Translations under genes and position numbers: made by a program
NCBI GenBank assembly: GCA_025917655.1
Contig: CP084613.1
Coordinates: 4,094,001 to 4,158,000, forward strand
From: Chlorella sorokiniana
Lineage: Eukaryota; Chlorophyta; Trebouxiophyceae; Chlorellales; Chlorellaceae
DNA: 64,000 bases
Direction of reading: 5' to 3'
In this document: positions 36,745-47,915 of the stretch, piece after piece
Position numbering within the stretch: the stretch's first letter is position 1
How the letters are laid out: every line of letters begins with the position of its first letter
The notes under the pieces: model-generated
What the model saw: the letters and a program-made list of their open reading frames with translations, nothing else
Told to the model about the DNA's origin: nothing
Databases searched by the model: none

Positions 36745-38506
36745 ATGCCGCAGTCGCAGCGCCCCGAAAGCCGCAGTGTTGTGAAGGCAGACGGGCTGAC
36801 CGCCGCCGCCACCGCTTGCCCACAGATTGCGGCTGTGGGCGGGCCGCTGCTGGGCGGCATGGTTGTCGGTTTCTCCATCACGAACGACATCCTAGGCTGG
36901 TACAAGACGTTGCGCAAGCCCTCATGGACCCCTCCCAACTGGCTGTTCGGCCCGGTGCGTGCGCTCTGTCGTGCCGCTGCGTCAGCAGCACAGCCCTGGC
37001 TGCGTACACACCTCACGGAGGCCCCCCTGCCCATCCACTCGCTTTTGGGGCAAATAAAGACACTCGACTGAGGGGTAGCGAACTATCTGTACTGCAGATG
37101 TGGTCCGTGATGTACTGCGCCATGGGCGTGGCCTCGCACCGCGTGTGGAAGGCGGGCGGCGGGCCGGTGCCGCTGACGCTGTATGCCGTGCAGCTCGCCC
37201 TGAACCTGGCCTGGAGGTGGGCCGACGGCGTAGGCTGGCTTGAGCTGCCCGTTTGTGATGGGGAGTAGCATGGCGGGATGGGTGCAAGGGCTCGGCACCC
37301 TGCCATGGCCCGCACCTCACGCCGCCGCCTGGCCCCTGCCCCGCAGCCCCATCTTCTTCAAGGCCCACAACCTCAAGGCAGCCTCCGTAGACATCACGGG
37401 TGCGCCCCTGCCTGCACACGGCCGCGCCATGAAGCGGCTTCCCCCTCCCCTCCACCCACCCTCCCCAGCCGCCCCCAACCCCTCCGCCCCTCCGCCCCGA
37501 GCGCTCGCCGGCCTGCTCCCCCTGCCCGTTGGTGGCTGCACTCTGCGGGGCGGGCTGCTGACAGAGCCCGCCGCTCGCCCCCTGCTTCCCCCGCCGCCTG
37601 CAGCCCTGCTGGGCGTGCTGGGGGCCACCATCTACGAGTTTTCCAAGGTTGACACGGGTGAGGCAGTACATGACTGAAGGAAAACTGTACCGCTTCCCGT
37701 GTACTGCACTGCCAGCCTGAGCCTACATTGCACCAGCGCCGTACCGCGCTGCGCCCGGCAATCCCGTCCAGCTCAGTCTGGGCGGAGACTGCGACGATAT
37801 GGCAGCGTGGCACGGGCGGCGGCCTAGGGCTGCGACTCAGCAGCATCTGGAGGGCGCAAACGTCGCGCTGGCAGTGCCGCCGGTGCAGGCACCACCGTCA
37901 AGCCTGCCTGCCGCGCGTCTTGGGTGTGTTCCCCGCTGTCTAACCCGCCCGGAATGTGTGTGTCCCGTGTGCAGTGGCAGCCCAGCTGATGCTGCCCTAC
38001 CTCGGCTGGGTCAGCTTCGCGGCGGTGAGTGGGCGCGCACACACACACACACACAAAAACACACACACACACAGACACACATTGCAGTGCTAGGCCGCAC
38101 ACACACGCACACATGCCAATACACCCATCCTGCGCTGCCGCCCTGCTGCCGTGCCTCCCCAATCTGGATGACAGCCACCCATTCGTTTCTGGCCGCACCT
38201 GAAACTGCTGCTTGCTCCCTGGGCTGTGCAGGCGCTCACGTACAACATCTGCATGAACAACACCGACGTGAGCCACCTGCATACTAACACCAACCACACG
38301 TCTTGTGCTGCCGTATCGAAGCTGCTGTTCCATCAGCAGCGCGCTCGTCTGCGCTGCCTGTGACAGGAGGGGCCCTTGCCGCCTGCTGCACCCCCCGCCC
38401 CCCTTTCCGCTGATTGCCACTGCCTGGCCGTGCCGTCGCGCCTCGCATTGTTACTGTGGCCCACTTGCCGCTGCAGGCTCCCAAGCCTGACAGCAAGGCC
38501 GAGTGA
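36745..38506 (+). CDS. TSPO: TspO/MBR (tryptophan-rich sensory protein, translocator protein)
   Basis: Seven exons join in phase to 183 codons: 36745-36954, 37098-37216, 37347-37399, 37604-37657, 37975-38024, 38232-38267 and 38477-38506. The family core is complete: ILGWYKTLRKPSWTPPNWLF, then WSVMYCAMGVASHRVWK, LTLYAVQLALNLAWSPIFF, LGVLGATIYEFSKVDT and AAQLMLPYLGWVSFAAALTY. Five membrane helices are expected. TspO binds porphyrins and sterols and sits in mitochondrial, ER/Golgi or plastid membranes depending on lineage. The N-terminus before the first helix is about 30 residues and could be a weak targeting leader. The start at 36745 is the first ATG in this frame after a stop-free GTG-led extension. 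No frame break is seen. Confidence 0.93.
38037..38088. repeat. (AC)n microsatellite in TspO intron
   Basis: AC repeats interrupted once by AAAA and once by AG lie just after the 38024 donor. Confidence 0.85.
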
Positions 38507-39236
38507 GGCCTGCCCCTCCGCGCCGCCCCGCCCGCCGGGCCTCGCCTGCCGCCAGGTGCCACAGCCAGCCTGGCCCCCTCTCCCCCGCCCTCCCGCCGTC
38601 CCCATCTCACACCGCCCAGCTGATTCCTAGCTTGCACTCTTGTATCGTCTGACCAGCTGCGCTCTCCTCCACAAACTCCTGGGCAACGTTGCTTCTCATG
38701 CTTGCCGCCATGCAGGACGGCAGGCGCGCCAGCGCGCGGCAGCAGACGCGGCGGCACGGGCGGCGCGCTCAGTGGAGGGAGCCGCCTCGGAGGCCACCGC
38801 CCAAGCTGCCACCCCATTCCTGGCGCAGGGGGAGCGCCAGGCTGACCACGTGCCGGGGAGGTGGCTGATGCCGCCGCTGCGCGCTCCGCCGCCGCCCGCA
38901 CAGCAAAGCAGGACTGAGGCGGCGCCGGACGCCGCGTGCCGCCGCGGCAGGCCGCCAAGAAGCCTGCCTGACGTGAAGCGCTGCCAGCATTCTTGCGCTC
39001 TTGCCTCGCTCGCGGCCCGAACAAACCAACCAGGATCCTGTCACCAAGCTTTGCCACGTCAAGCATGCCATGATGCATGCATGCACATATGACATATGCT
39101 CCGCATCTCTGCATAAAGTTTCCTACTGTCATTGATCACCTGCATGCTGTTTGCATGCCGCCGCAAAGCCAAGAAGTAGCGCTGTAAAGCAAGGAAAGGC
39201 ACGCGTGCAGGAGGTGCAGCGCTGAACAACAGTGGT
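38507..39236. other. Tail-to-tail spacer, TspO / helicase
   Basis: This carries the 3' UTRs of two convergent genes. Both strands have open frames in the Ala/Arg-rich 38640-39090 section, but none has splice or family support. No TGTAA was seen after the TspO stop. Confidence 0.4.
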
Positions 39237-40129
39237 TCATGCCGTGCGCAGCTTTTGGCGCAGAGCCTGCAGCGCGTCGGGCCCTGCCGCATCGCGGCCC
39301 AGGGCCTGCGGAATCACCAGCATGCCCCGTCCCCCTGCCTTCTTCTTCTGCTTGGCAGCCAGCGCCTTTCTAAGTGCCGCCTGCACCGCCGCCGCCCGCG
39401 GGTCTGCCACCTTCTTGCCCTGCTTTTTCGCCTTCTTGCCGCTGCCAGGCTCCTGCTGCTGCTGCTGCTGCTGCTGTTGCGGCGGCGGCTGCTCCCCTGC
39501 CTGCGCCGAACCTTGCCGCTGCTTGCCGCGCTGCTTGCCGCGCTGCTTGGCAGCGGCTGCTGCGGTCGCCTTGCTGCGGCTGTCAGACCGCTGCTGCGCC
39601 AGCGCCACCGCCTGATGAACCGTCTGCGCAGTTCTGGGCTCGGGGGGCGGCAGCAGCCGCCTCGCCGCCCGCCTGCTGCTGGGCCGCGGCAGCAGCGCCA
39701 TTGCTGCCCTCCCGCAGGCCCCGCTTCTGCCGCTTCCCTGCCGCCGCCGACGCAGAAGGGTCCACCACCGCCATCACAGCCGCCGCCGCTCCCGGTGAAC
39801 CACTTCTTGCTGAAGCGCGGCTGCAGCGGCTCCGCCAGAAGCGTCGCCAGCTGGGCTCGCAGCTCCCCCGCCGTTTCTGCAGCGAGGGAGGCGGGCAAGC
39901 ATTTTGGCAGGCCGACTGGTGGCGGCAGACAAGCAGGCGCACGCTGACCAGCCAAGAGCAAGGCAGGCAGGAGGGGCGAGGGTGGCACAGGCGGTACATT
40001 GGAAACGAGGCAAGCACGGACAGTACCGCCGCACCCGCGTCCTCCGGGCCACGCTTGCCGCCGCGGTCGCGCCGCGCCTTCTTGCCCAGGCGCCGCCCCT
40101 CCGCGGCGTCCTCGTCTGCAGAGGCGGTG

Positions 40130-40166
<37 letters not shown>

Positions 40167-43100
40167 TGGGTTGGAACCTTCATGCGGTCCAAAGGCAGAC
40201 GCGGCCTCAGATCAACGCACGACGCGGCCGCAGGTCCAAGCAAGCACGCGGCGGCAACCGCAACCCATCTACATTCAAAGATACACTTCTTAGCCACACA
40301 GATCTTGCAGACAGGCCGCCACGTCATCCTGCACCCCTCCCCATTATCCACTTACCCCCAACCCCCTCAAGTGCCTCCATTCGCAGTGTGCTCCTGCCCC
40401 AGCACTTCTGCCCCTCCCGCACCCTCCCTCCTCACCCTCCTCGCTGTCCGACAGCTCCAGCCCCAGCTGCTCGGCGTGCTGGCGCTTCCACGCCGCCTCC
40501 GCCCGCGCCTTGCCCTGCCGCCGCTCCAGCTCGTCCAGCCGCACCGCCAGGCGCACGCGGCGGTGCACCTCCGGCATCAGGCTCAAGTCCTGCGATTTCG
40601 AGGGGGACAGACAGGCAGGGGGATGGAGCGCGGAGAAGGGAAGCAGGAGGGCAGTGCAAAGGGCCCTGCGGGGCGCAGAAACAGCGCAGCCCAGGCCCGC
40701 CTGCTGCTGCCTTTGTGACAGCAGGGCAAAGGCCAAGGAAAATAAAGTCATAAGAACATTTTATAACAACCACAAGCGCACCAGCGGGAACTCCGGGGCT
40801 CTCCCCGCTTGAGCGCGTGCAGCAGCGCCAGGAAGCGAGCGTTCTCCTTGGGTGTTACCAGCGCCACGGACAGCCCCTCGGCCTCGGCGCGGGCGGTACG
40901 CCCGCACGGTGCACGTACACGTCGGCGGACGCAGGCAGCTGGTAGTGCACCACGCAGCTGCGGCGCGGGGGTGGTGGTGCGGTGCAACGGTACGCATGGG
41001 AACGATGTGCAGGCGGGGAGCGGGGACGGCGGCGCACCACAAACTGTCCCTGTAGTTGCTTTTCTGCCCCAGCCCTGGGCCCCTCCCTCCCACCAGGCTC
41101 ACCGCACATCCTTGACGTCCAAGCCCCGCGCCGCCACATCCGTGGCCACCAACACCGCGTTGGACTCCGCCTTGAAGCGGTCCAGGGCCTTGAGGCGCTG
41201 CCGCTGCTGCATGCCTGCTCGGCAGGCGGGGCGGGAGTGCGTGGGGTCAGCAAGTGTTGGCAGAGAGGCTGGGGAATATGCCGGGCACCCGCCAGGCACC
41301 AACCAGGCAGCACAACTGGCTCCACACAGGCATGCAAGGCGGGCGTGTCTGAAGCGAGCGGTACGAGGGGGCAGCGCACCCGCGTGCAGTGGCTGCGCTG
41401 GCAGGCCCAGCAGCTTCAGGATGGCTGCCAGGCGGCGCACAGAGGAGATGGCATTCACAAACACGATGGTGCGGCCTGCGGCAGCGGCAACCAGCGCTGT
41501 TGTGGCGTGCTGCCCAAGCAGGGCACACGGCCCGTTGGGGACCGGAGTGGCGTGGAGTGGACTTGCAGCCTCCGCAAGGCTCTAGGTAGCAGCACATGCT
41601 GGACTGGCCCACAAGTGCAGCCCTCCATGCCAGGGCACATGCGGACTATGCAATGGCAGGGGGCCCTGCTATACCGCTGCACCTGGGTGTTTGGCCAGCA
41701 GGCAGTACAGGTACTCGTCTCGCTGCGCCTCGCCGCACGCCAAGTAAGCCTCCTCCACCTGGCACAGGTTGAAAGGGCCCCATGTCAGTCGCGGAGGCAG
41801 GCCTTTCAGCCGGAGGCAGGGACGAAGGAGCGAAGCAGCAAGGGGGAAAGGACTCAGGGAGAGAGCTGGGCGGAAGGGGCGGGAGGGGGCGGCCACAGGC
41901 TTGCACTAAAGCACGTGCTGCCGGAACAGCAGGCGTGTGCAGTGGCCGGGCCACAGATATGGGACGAAAGCGTGCAGCACCCCACCTTATCCGCCAGCTT
42001 CCGCTCGGAGGTGAGATCCACAATCTTTGGCTTCCCGCTGCACCCAGTACAAGGAACAGGGCAGGTAGGCAGGCAGGCTCAGCGGTGGGGACAAATGTGG
42101 GAGGCTCCCTGGGAGCAGGGGCGGCTACTGCTTGCACAGCTCGGCAGCTGAGCGCGCTCCCCACCGCCAAGATGCGCTGGTTTGCCACCAAACATGGCCT
42201 CCCGTCCAAACACACAGCTGCGCCCCTGTACTCCGTGCCCGCCCCCCCCCCCCACACTCAGGCACCTGAAAGGGATCCTGTCCATGAGGCTGTCCAGGTC
42301 AGACGAACCGCTTGCACCGCCGCCACCCTTACGCAGCCGCTTGCGCAGGCTGGCGGGCAGGGTGAGCGTGGCGGAGAAGACAAACGTCTGCAGGCGGCGC
42401 GGGCGCAGCCGCTGCTGCTGCGCCTGCTGCGCCGCCTGCTGCCCCAGCTGCGCCGGTATCGCCTCCTCCTCCTCCTCCTCCTTCTCCTCCTCCTCTTGCT
42501 CCTCATCGTCATCCTCCTCCTGCTCCCCTAGCCCCTCCTCCCCCTCGTCCTCATCAGCGCCGCCGCCCCGCTGCCCCGGCTCCTCCTCCGGCTCGGGTGC
42601 CTCGGGCGCCGCCGCCGCCTGGTGCACCGGGATGGCGCCCAGGATGCTGTTCAGCTCGCCGTAGTGCCCCTGCTGCACCATACGGTCTGGAGGGGGCGGC
42701 AGGGTGGAGGGGATACGTTCGGGGTTGATTGGTTGGGGGTGGGTTGGCATGGGGGTTTCAGAAGCGCAGGATTGGCAGGTTGGGATGGGTGGACCAGTTG
42801 CCGCCTGCTTTGCAGCAGGGCTTGCGGGCCCATGCTGCAAGATCGCGAGCAGAGACCAGGCGACCCGCGGCGGAAGAGCGCAGCGCTGGTGTGTCAGTTC
42901 GCCGGGCGCCGCAACCAAAGCACCACACACTGCGCACCCAGCCTCGCGCTCGTGCACATGCAACACAGGCATGCACATCAAAACAAAAATCAGCACGAGT
43001 ATGCACCGAGGCGCCCTGCCCACCCACCCACCCGCTTCGTCGATGACCAGGAAGGAGAGGCGGGAGAGGTCGGTGACGTGGGATTGCCCCTCCCGCATCA

Positions 43101-44576
43101 GGTCCCACAGGCGGCCCGGGGTGGCCACCACCACCTGTAGAATAATTCGACAGACCATGCTGATGTTGGCCACTGGCATTGGAGAAAACTGGAGAAAGGG
43201 TGGCCCGTGGGGAGGCGGCTAAGCGAGGGCAAGCGGGCGCGGCAATGCCTGCGCTGCCTCCCGCGCCAGGCAGCTGGTAAGCTGGCTGGCTGGCCACCCA
43301 GGTTGCTGCCTGCCTGCCTTACTAAAACCACATGCCTAAATCACACACCCCCCCCACCCACCCACCCACCCACCAACCAAAACAACTACAAAAGCCGGCT
43401 GGCTCCATCACCAGCCAACCCCCCACCCCCAGTTGTGTGTAACAGCCCTCACCTCCGGGTGCTTGGCCAGCAGGCGCTCCTGCTTCAGCGCAGAGATGCC
43501 GCCCACGATGGGCACCACCCACACGCCGCACGCCCGCCCCACCGCCTGCAGGTGCTGGCACACCTGCAGGGCCAGCTCGCGGGTGGGGGCCAGCACCAGC
43601 GCGCGCAACGGCGACGCCGCCTCCTTTGCCTGCGCCGACGGTGCGTCGGCTGAGGCGCCGGGAACGGCCGGCTGCCGCTGCTCCCCCTCCTGCCGCCGCT
43701 GCGCTCCCTCCTGCTGCCGCTCCTGCAGCAGAAGCTGCATGATGGGCAGCCCAAAGGCGAGGGTCTTGCCGGATCCGGTCTGCGCTGCGCCGATGACATC
43801 GCGGCGGTCGCGGATGGCAGCGGGCAGGCACTCGGCCTGCACGTGCGTCGGCGCCTCGAAACCCAGCGCCGCCAGCGCGCCCTCGATCGCAGGGTGCAGC
43901 TGCAGCGGGCGCCATGCTGCCACGTCCGCCCGCTGCGCCGCCTCTGCCGCTGCCTCTGCTGCCGCAGCCTGCTTGGCGGCCTTGGCGGCCTTGGCCTCCT
44001 GACGCTTGGCGGCGACCGCAGCCTTTTTTCAGTCCGCGTGTCCTTCTTCTGCTTCTTGGCCAGCTGCTTGTATTCCGCCTTCAGCTCCGCGAGCTCCTGC
44101 TTCACCCGCTCGAGCTCCTCTGGCTGGCCACCCTCGGCGGGCGCCCCTGCGAGAGGCGGGGCTGCCTCGCTGTTGCTGCCGCCGCCCGCCTCTGCCTGCT
44201 TGCGCTTCTTGCCCTTCTGATTTCCCTCCTCCCTGCCCTGCTCCTCCGCAGGCACAGCCTCCTGGCCTCCATCAGCGCCTTGAGGCGCGGCAGTCACGAC
44301 CAGGCTTCCTGCACGCGGGCAAAGGCGAGGGAAGGCTCGGCGCCCGCGTTCAGCACAGACCGACCTGCCGCTGGCTCAGGCGGCGGCACTTGCAGCACTC
44401 CTGGCCGCTCGCTGCGCACCTAGCTGGCTCCCATCGAGTTCCTCGAGACCGCAGAAACCGTATTCGTCGGCTCCCAGCAGCAGATCGTCGCCCACGTCGA
44501 CCTGCCGCCACCCCTGCAGGTTGTCCCAAAAGTCTTTGCCGCTGGCGGCATGTTTATTGCCCGTCTTCTTGCCCAT
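39237..44576 (-). CDS. DEAD-box RNA helicase, DDX24/MAK5 type
   Basis: The ATG at 44576 begins [21 protein letters not shown] Lys/Glu-rich region ([20 protein letters not shown]) precedes the helicase core. The Q-motif reads [18 protein letters not shown], followed by AAQTGSGKT (motif I), [10 protein letters not shown] (Ia), [11 protein letters not shown] (Ib) and VIDEAD, which is restored across an intron (42692/43030). A long acidic insert (42640-42440, mostly Glu/Asp) lies between motifs II and III, as in DDX24/MAK5. Then come [10 protein letters not shown] (III), [12 protein letters not shown] (IV), [15 protein letters not shown] (V) and [13 protein letters not shown] (VI). The C-terminus is Lys/Gln/Ala-rich. 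The stop is at 39237-39239. The yeast relative acts in 60S ribosome biogenesis in the nucleolus. Single-base frame changes fall at about 40900 (motif VI), 39795 and 44025. Confidence 0.88.
40132..40165. repeat. (TG)n microsatellite
   Basis: About seventeen TG units inside an intron of the helicase gene. Confidence 0.9.
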
Positions 44577-44881
44577 GGAATGCGTGTATCTGATGCCACT
44601 TGTCACTGAGGCCAACGCCTAGACTTTCACACTATGCATGTTGCATGTGGCTAGGCCGGAGCGCTTTGCTGAAGGCACAGAGTATTTGACTGCTCCTTTT
44701 CATCGCAAAGCAACCCTGGATGATGACCTCTAGTACCGACACTGGCGATAGCATGCCACAGCACGCGACAGGTTGGCATTGCCTTCCCAGTCTACCTCAT
44801 GTTCGCCCTGGGATTGATTGATCGCGTTGTCCGTTGGCCGTCGATTTGATCGCTACCTCAAGACTTGCTCTAACCTCAACC
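44577..44881. promoter_or_regulatory. Divergent spacer, helicase / DEG protease
   Basis: Only 305 bases separate the two start codons. Base composition is near balanced here, in contrast to the GC-rich exons. No specific element was recognised. Confidence 0.45.
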
Positions 44882-47633
44882 ATGGGCTCCGCACTACAAG
44901 CCTCACTTCCTGCTGTTGTCTCAGGGACAACGTCGCCATCATCAGCTAGCAGACACACCGAGAGACACAAAATTATCGCTCAGCCGGCGATCCAGCCAGC
45001 GCTGAGGCCTGCACTGGAGGAGGCGGTGGCGGCACAACCCCTCGTGACGTCGGTGGCTGCTGCGGTGTCCCGACGAGGGGCCGCGTCGCTCTTTCACGCC
45101 CTGCTGTTGGCGCCGCTGCTGCCGGGCAGCGCAAAAGCAGCAGCAACCCTGACGCTCGAGGATGTGACACCACCAGTGGCGCCCGCCCACCCCTGACCTC
45201 AAGGTGGGAGCCGGACCCCCAAGCGGCACCCACCTCCCCAGGCTTTACTGCACACACGTATCGCCGATCCCATCCGAATTCCCCGCTGAATGATGCCATG
45301 CTATGCTGTGCTGTGCTATGCTGTGCTGTGCTGTGCATGACCGCCGGCATCAGTCAAGCTGCCCGCCGCTACTATGCAGGGAGGCGGCTGTGGCGGAGGT
45401 GTATGAGCGGGTGGCGCCCGCCGTGGCCAACATTTTTGACGTCACCCTGCGCCTGCCCGCAGCGGGCGGGCCGCAGGCCGTGGAACAGCCAGAAGGCAAC
45501 GGCTCGGGCTTCGTGTGGGACAGCGGTGCGGCGGCGAGGGGCTTTGTTGCGGGGCGGGGGCGGAGAGGGAGGGCGGCTTGGCGGCAGGCGGTGGCCGCTT
45601 CCCCCGCCCACGGCATGGCGTTGCTGCATTACCCGGCGGCAGAGCAGACCATCCCCATCTCCCTTATGCCTCTGTTTCGCTCATGCTCGCTGTCTCCGCC
45701 GCTCGACCTCCATCAACCGCAACCGCAACCTGCACAACCTGCAGAGGGCCACATCGTCACCAACTACCACGTGCTTGCCAGCGCACTCAGCGGGGCCAGC
45801 GGGCTCAAAGTGGATCGCGGCGCCCGCGTGGCGCGCGTGCTGCTGCTGGCACCCGACGGCGTGCAGCAAGCCTTTGATGGGCTGCTTGTCGGTGAGACCG
45901 GGCGGAGCGCTGGCCTGCCGCGTCGCTGCCGTCGAGAGGTCCCCCAGCCTGAGGCGGCCCCGCTATCCTCGAGCTGCCGTTGCCAAGCTGCTTGCGCTCA
46001 TCTGGACCCCATGCCCTGCCTGCTGCGCCGCCGCCACCAGGCGCCGACAAGGCCCGCGACCTCGCCGTGCTGCGGGTCAACGCCCCGCCCGCCCTGCTGC
46101 GCCCCGTCACCCTCGGCGACTCTGCCGGCGTGCGCATCGGCCAGGCCTGCCTGGCCATCGGCAACCCCTTTGGCTTCGAGCGCACGCTCACCACAGGCAA
46201 GCTGGGTCGCGTGCGGCGCTTACGCTGGCACGCTCAGGCCACCTCCCCTCCGCTGCGGCTCTCAACGCACAGCAGCTATGGGCGGCGCTCGCCCCGCGGC
46301 GCTCGTTGCATTTGCTGCGTGCCGCAGCGCACTGTTCTGCACCCCTGCCAGCGCCGAGGCCAGCCCTCGGGCCCCCTCGCCGAGCCTCTGCAGGCGTGGT
46401 GTCTGCGCTGGGCCGCGGCTTCCAGTCCCAGACCGGCAGCACCATCGGCGGCGGCATCCAGACCGACGCCGCTGGTGAGCGCAGCGGCGAGGGCGGTGGG
46501 GTGGGGCTCACCTGTGTGCGCGGTTTACATGTGTGTTAGTTGGGGGAATCAGGGGGATGGGGGCCGGGTGGGTGGGCAAAGGGGGTGTTGCAGCGTCTGA
46601 GTGGGCATTGGGAGGCAGAGCTGGCGGTGCCCAATTATGTTCAAGGGTGGGGCGGAGGGGCGACAGCGGCGGCCCAGGCACCTGCGCTGCTGGTACACCT
46701 GCGCAGTGAACCCGGGAAACTCCGGCGGGCCCCTGCTGGACATGGGGGCAGCGTCATCGGCATCAACACCGCCATCTTCACAAGCAGCGGTGGGCTGCGC
46801 CCGCCGCCGCCGCCGCCGCCGCGCCGCCGCCGCTGCTGCACCCTTGAAGCCTGCCCTGCTCGCAGCCCTGGCCCAGCTCCGCTGCAAGGCCAGAGGCTTG
46901 CATGAGTGCTCCGCGCCGCTCCCTCCCCCGGCCGCAGGCACGTCTGCCGGGCTGGCGTTTGCGATCCCCATCAGCACGGTGCGGCGCGTGGTGCCGCAGC
47001 TGATCGCGTACGGAGCGGTGCAGCGCGCCTCGCTCGGCTTCCAGCCAGCTTCCGACCCCGTCGCCCGCCAGTTCAAGATCTCGGAGGGCGTGCTGATCCA
47101 GACGGCGGAGCCCAAGGGCGCCGCCGCGCAGGCGGGGCTGCTGCCCACGCGGCGCGGCCTGGGCGGCATCGTGGCAGGTGGGCCTCGGCAGGCGCCTGCC
47201 GCACGCGCCGTGGCTGCTGGCTGGGTGCACCTCTCAAGTGTGGGTTGCAAAACAATAACATTTCGCCATTCCGCGTTCACACCCTCCTCAAGACCATCTC
47301 CTGTCCTGCCCTTTCCCACCCTGCCCCTCCCCACACACCTGCTGCCCTCCAAGCAGAATCTCCACCTTTTCTCTCCCCTGCCCCCCCCCCGCTGCCCCCA
47401 CCCCCCACCCCCACCCCCACCCCCAACACACGGTTTTTGGTGTTTGGTGTTTCGCAGGCGACGTGGTTGTGGCCATCGACGGCACGCCGGTGCGCAACCT
47501 CTTTGACCTGACCAGCCTGCTGGACGAGCGCAGCGTGGGCGAGGAGGTGGAGGTGGCGGCGCTGCGCGGGGTGGACGGCCCCGCGCCCGAGCGCCTCACG
47601 CTGCGGGCGACGCTGCAGGCGGAGGGGGCCTGA
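44882..47633 (+). CDS. DEG/HtrA serine protease, chloroplast lumen type
   Basis: The first exon (from 44882) encodes a Ser/Ala-rich leader ending in SRRGAASLFHALLLAPLLPG and SAKA: a twin-arginine plus hydrophobic core, as in lumenal Deg precursors. From 45380, VYERVAPAVANIFDVTLRL begins the protease. The catalytic triad is seen as His in GHIVTNYHVLAS (about 45752-45785), Asp in KARDLAVLRV and Ser in NPGNSGGPLLD (about 46710-46740). Substrate-loop segments GQACLAIGNPFGFERTLTTG and VVSALGRGFQSQTGSTIGGG are present. One PDZ domain follows (LIQTAEPKGAAAQAGLLPTR; GDVVVAIDGTPVRNLFDLTS). The stop is at 47631-47633. This fits plant DEG1/5/8, which degrade photodamaged D1 and lumenal proteins; which of them cannot be told. 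One missing base near 46748 changes frame after the Ser motif. Confidence 0.9.
45298..45340. repeat. Pentanucleotide tandem repeat
   Basis: Seven or eight units of GCTRT (GCTAT or GCTGT) lie in the first intron of the DEG gene. Confidence 0.85.
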
Positions 47634-47915
47634 CAGCCCTCGCCGCCGCGGGTGCCCGGACCCCATGCCGCTTGTTTGCATGCCGCTGGTCCTGGGCACC
47701 CGGCGCTGCTTGTCGTGCGGCGCTTGCAAACTATGATAAATGCAGCGTGCTGGTTGACGGGCAGTTCCTTTAGAATAAAGAAGCTTAAGAAGCTAGAAAC
47801 AGGATAAGGGCTGCTTGCAATGATACAGGAGGCTATGCCTCCGCGGTGCGCCGGCAGCTCAGTCGGCGCTGACTGGTTCACAAGGCCGAGCTGCAGCGCA
47901 AGGGAGTGAGTGCCC
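47634..47915. other. Tail-to-tail spacer, DEG / Xaa-Pro aminopeptidase
   Basis: A 282-bp spacer between convergent stops; the section 47730-47830 is A/T-richer and includes AATAAAG at 47773. No TGTAA was seen. Confidence 0.4.

Noticed and set aside
38640-39092. Plus-strand open frame of 150 codons after TspO
   Set aside because: No start context, splice or family support; an Ala/Arg-rich helix arises readily in GC-rich spacer.
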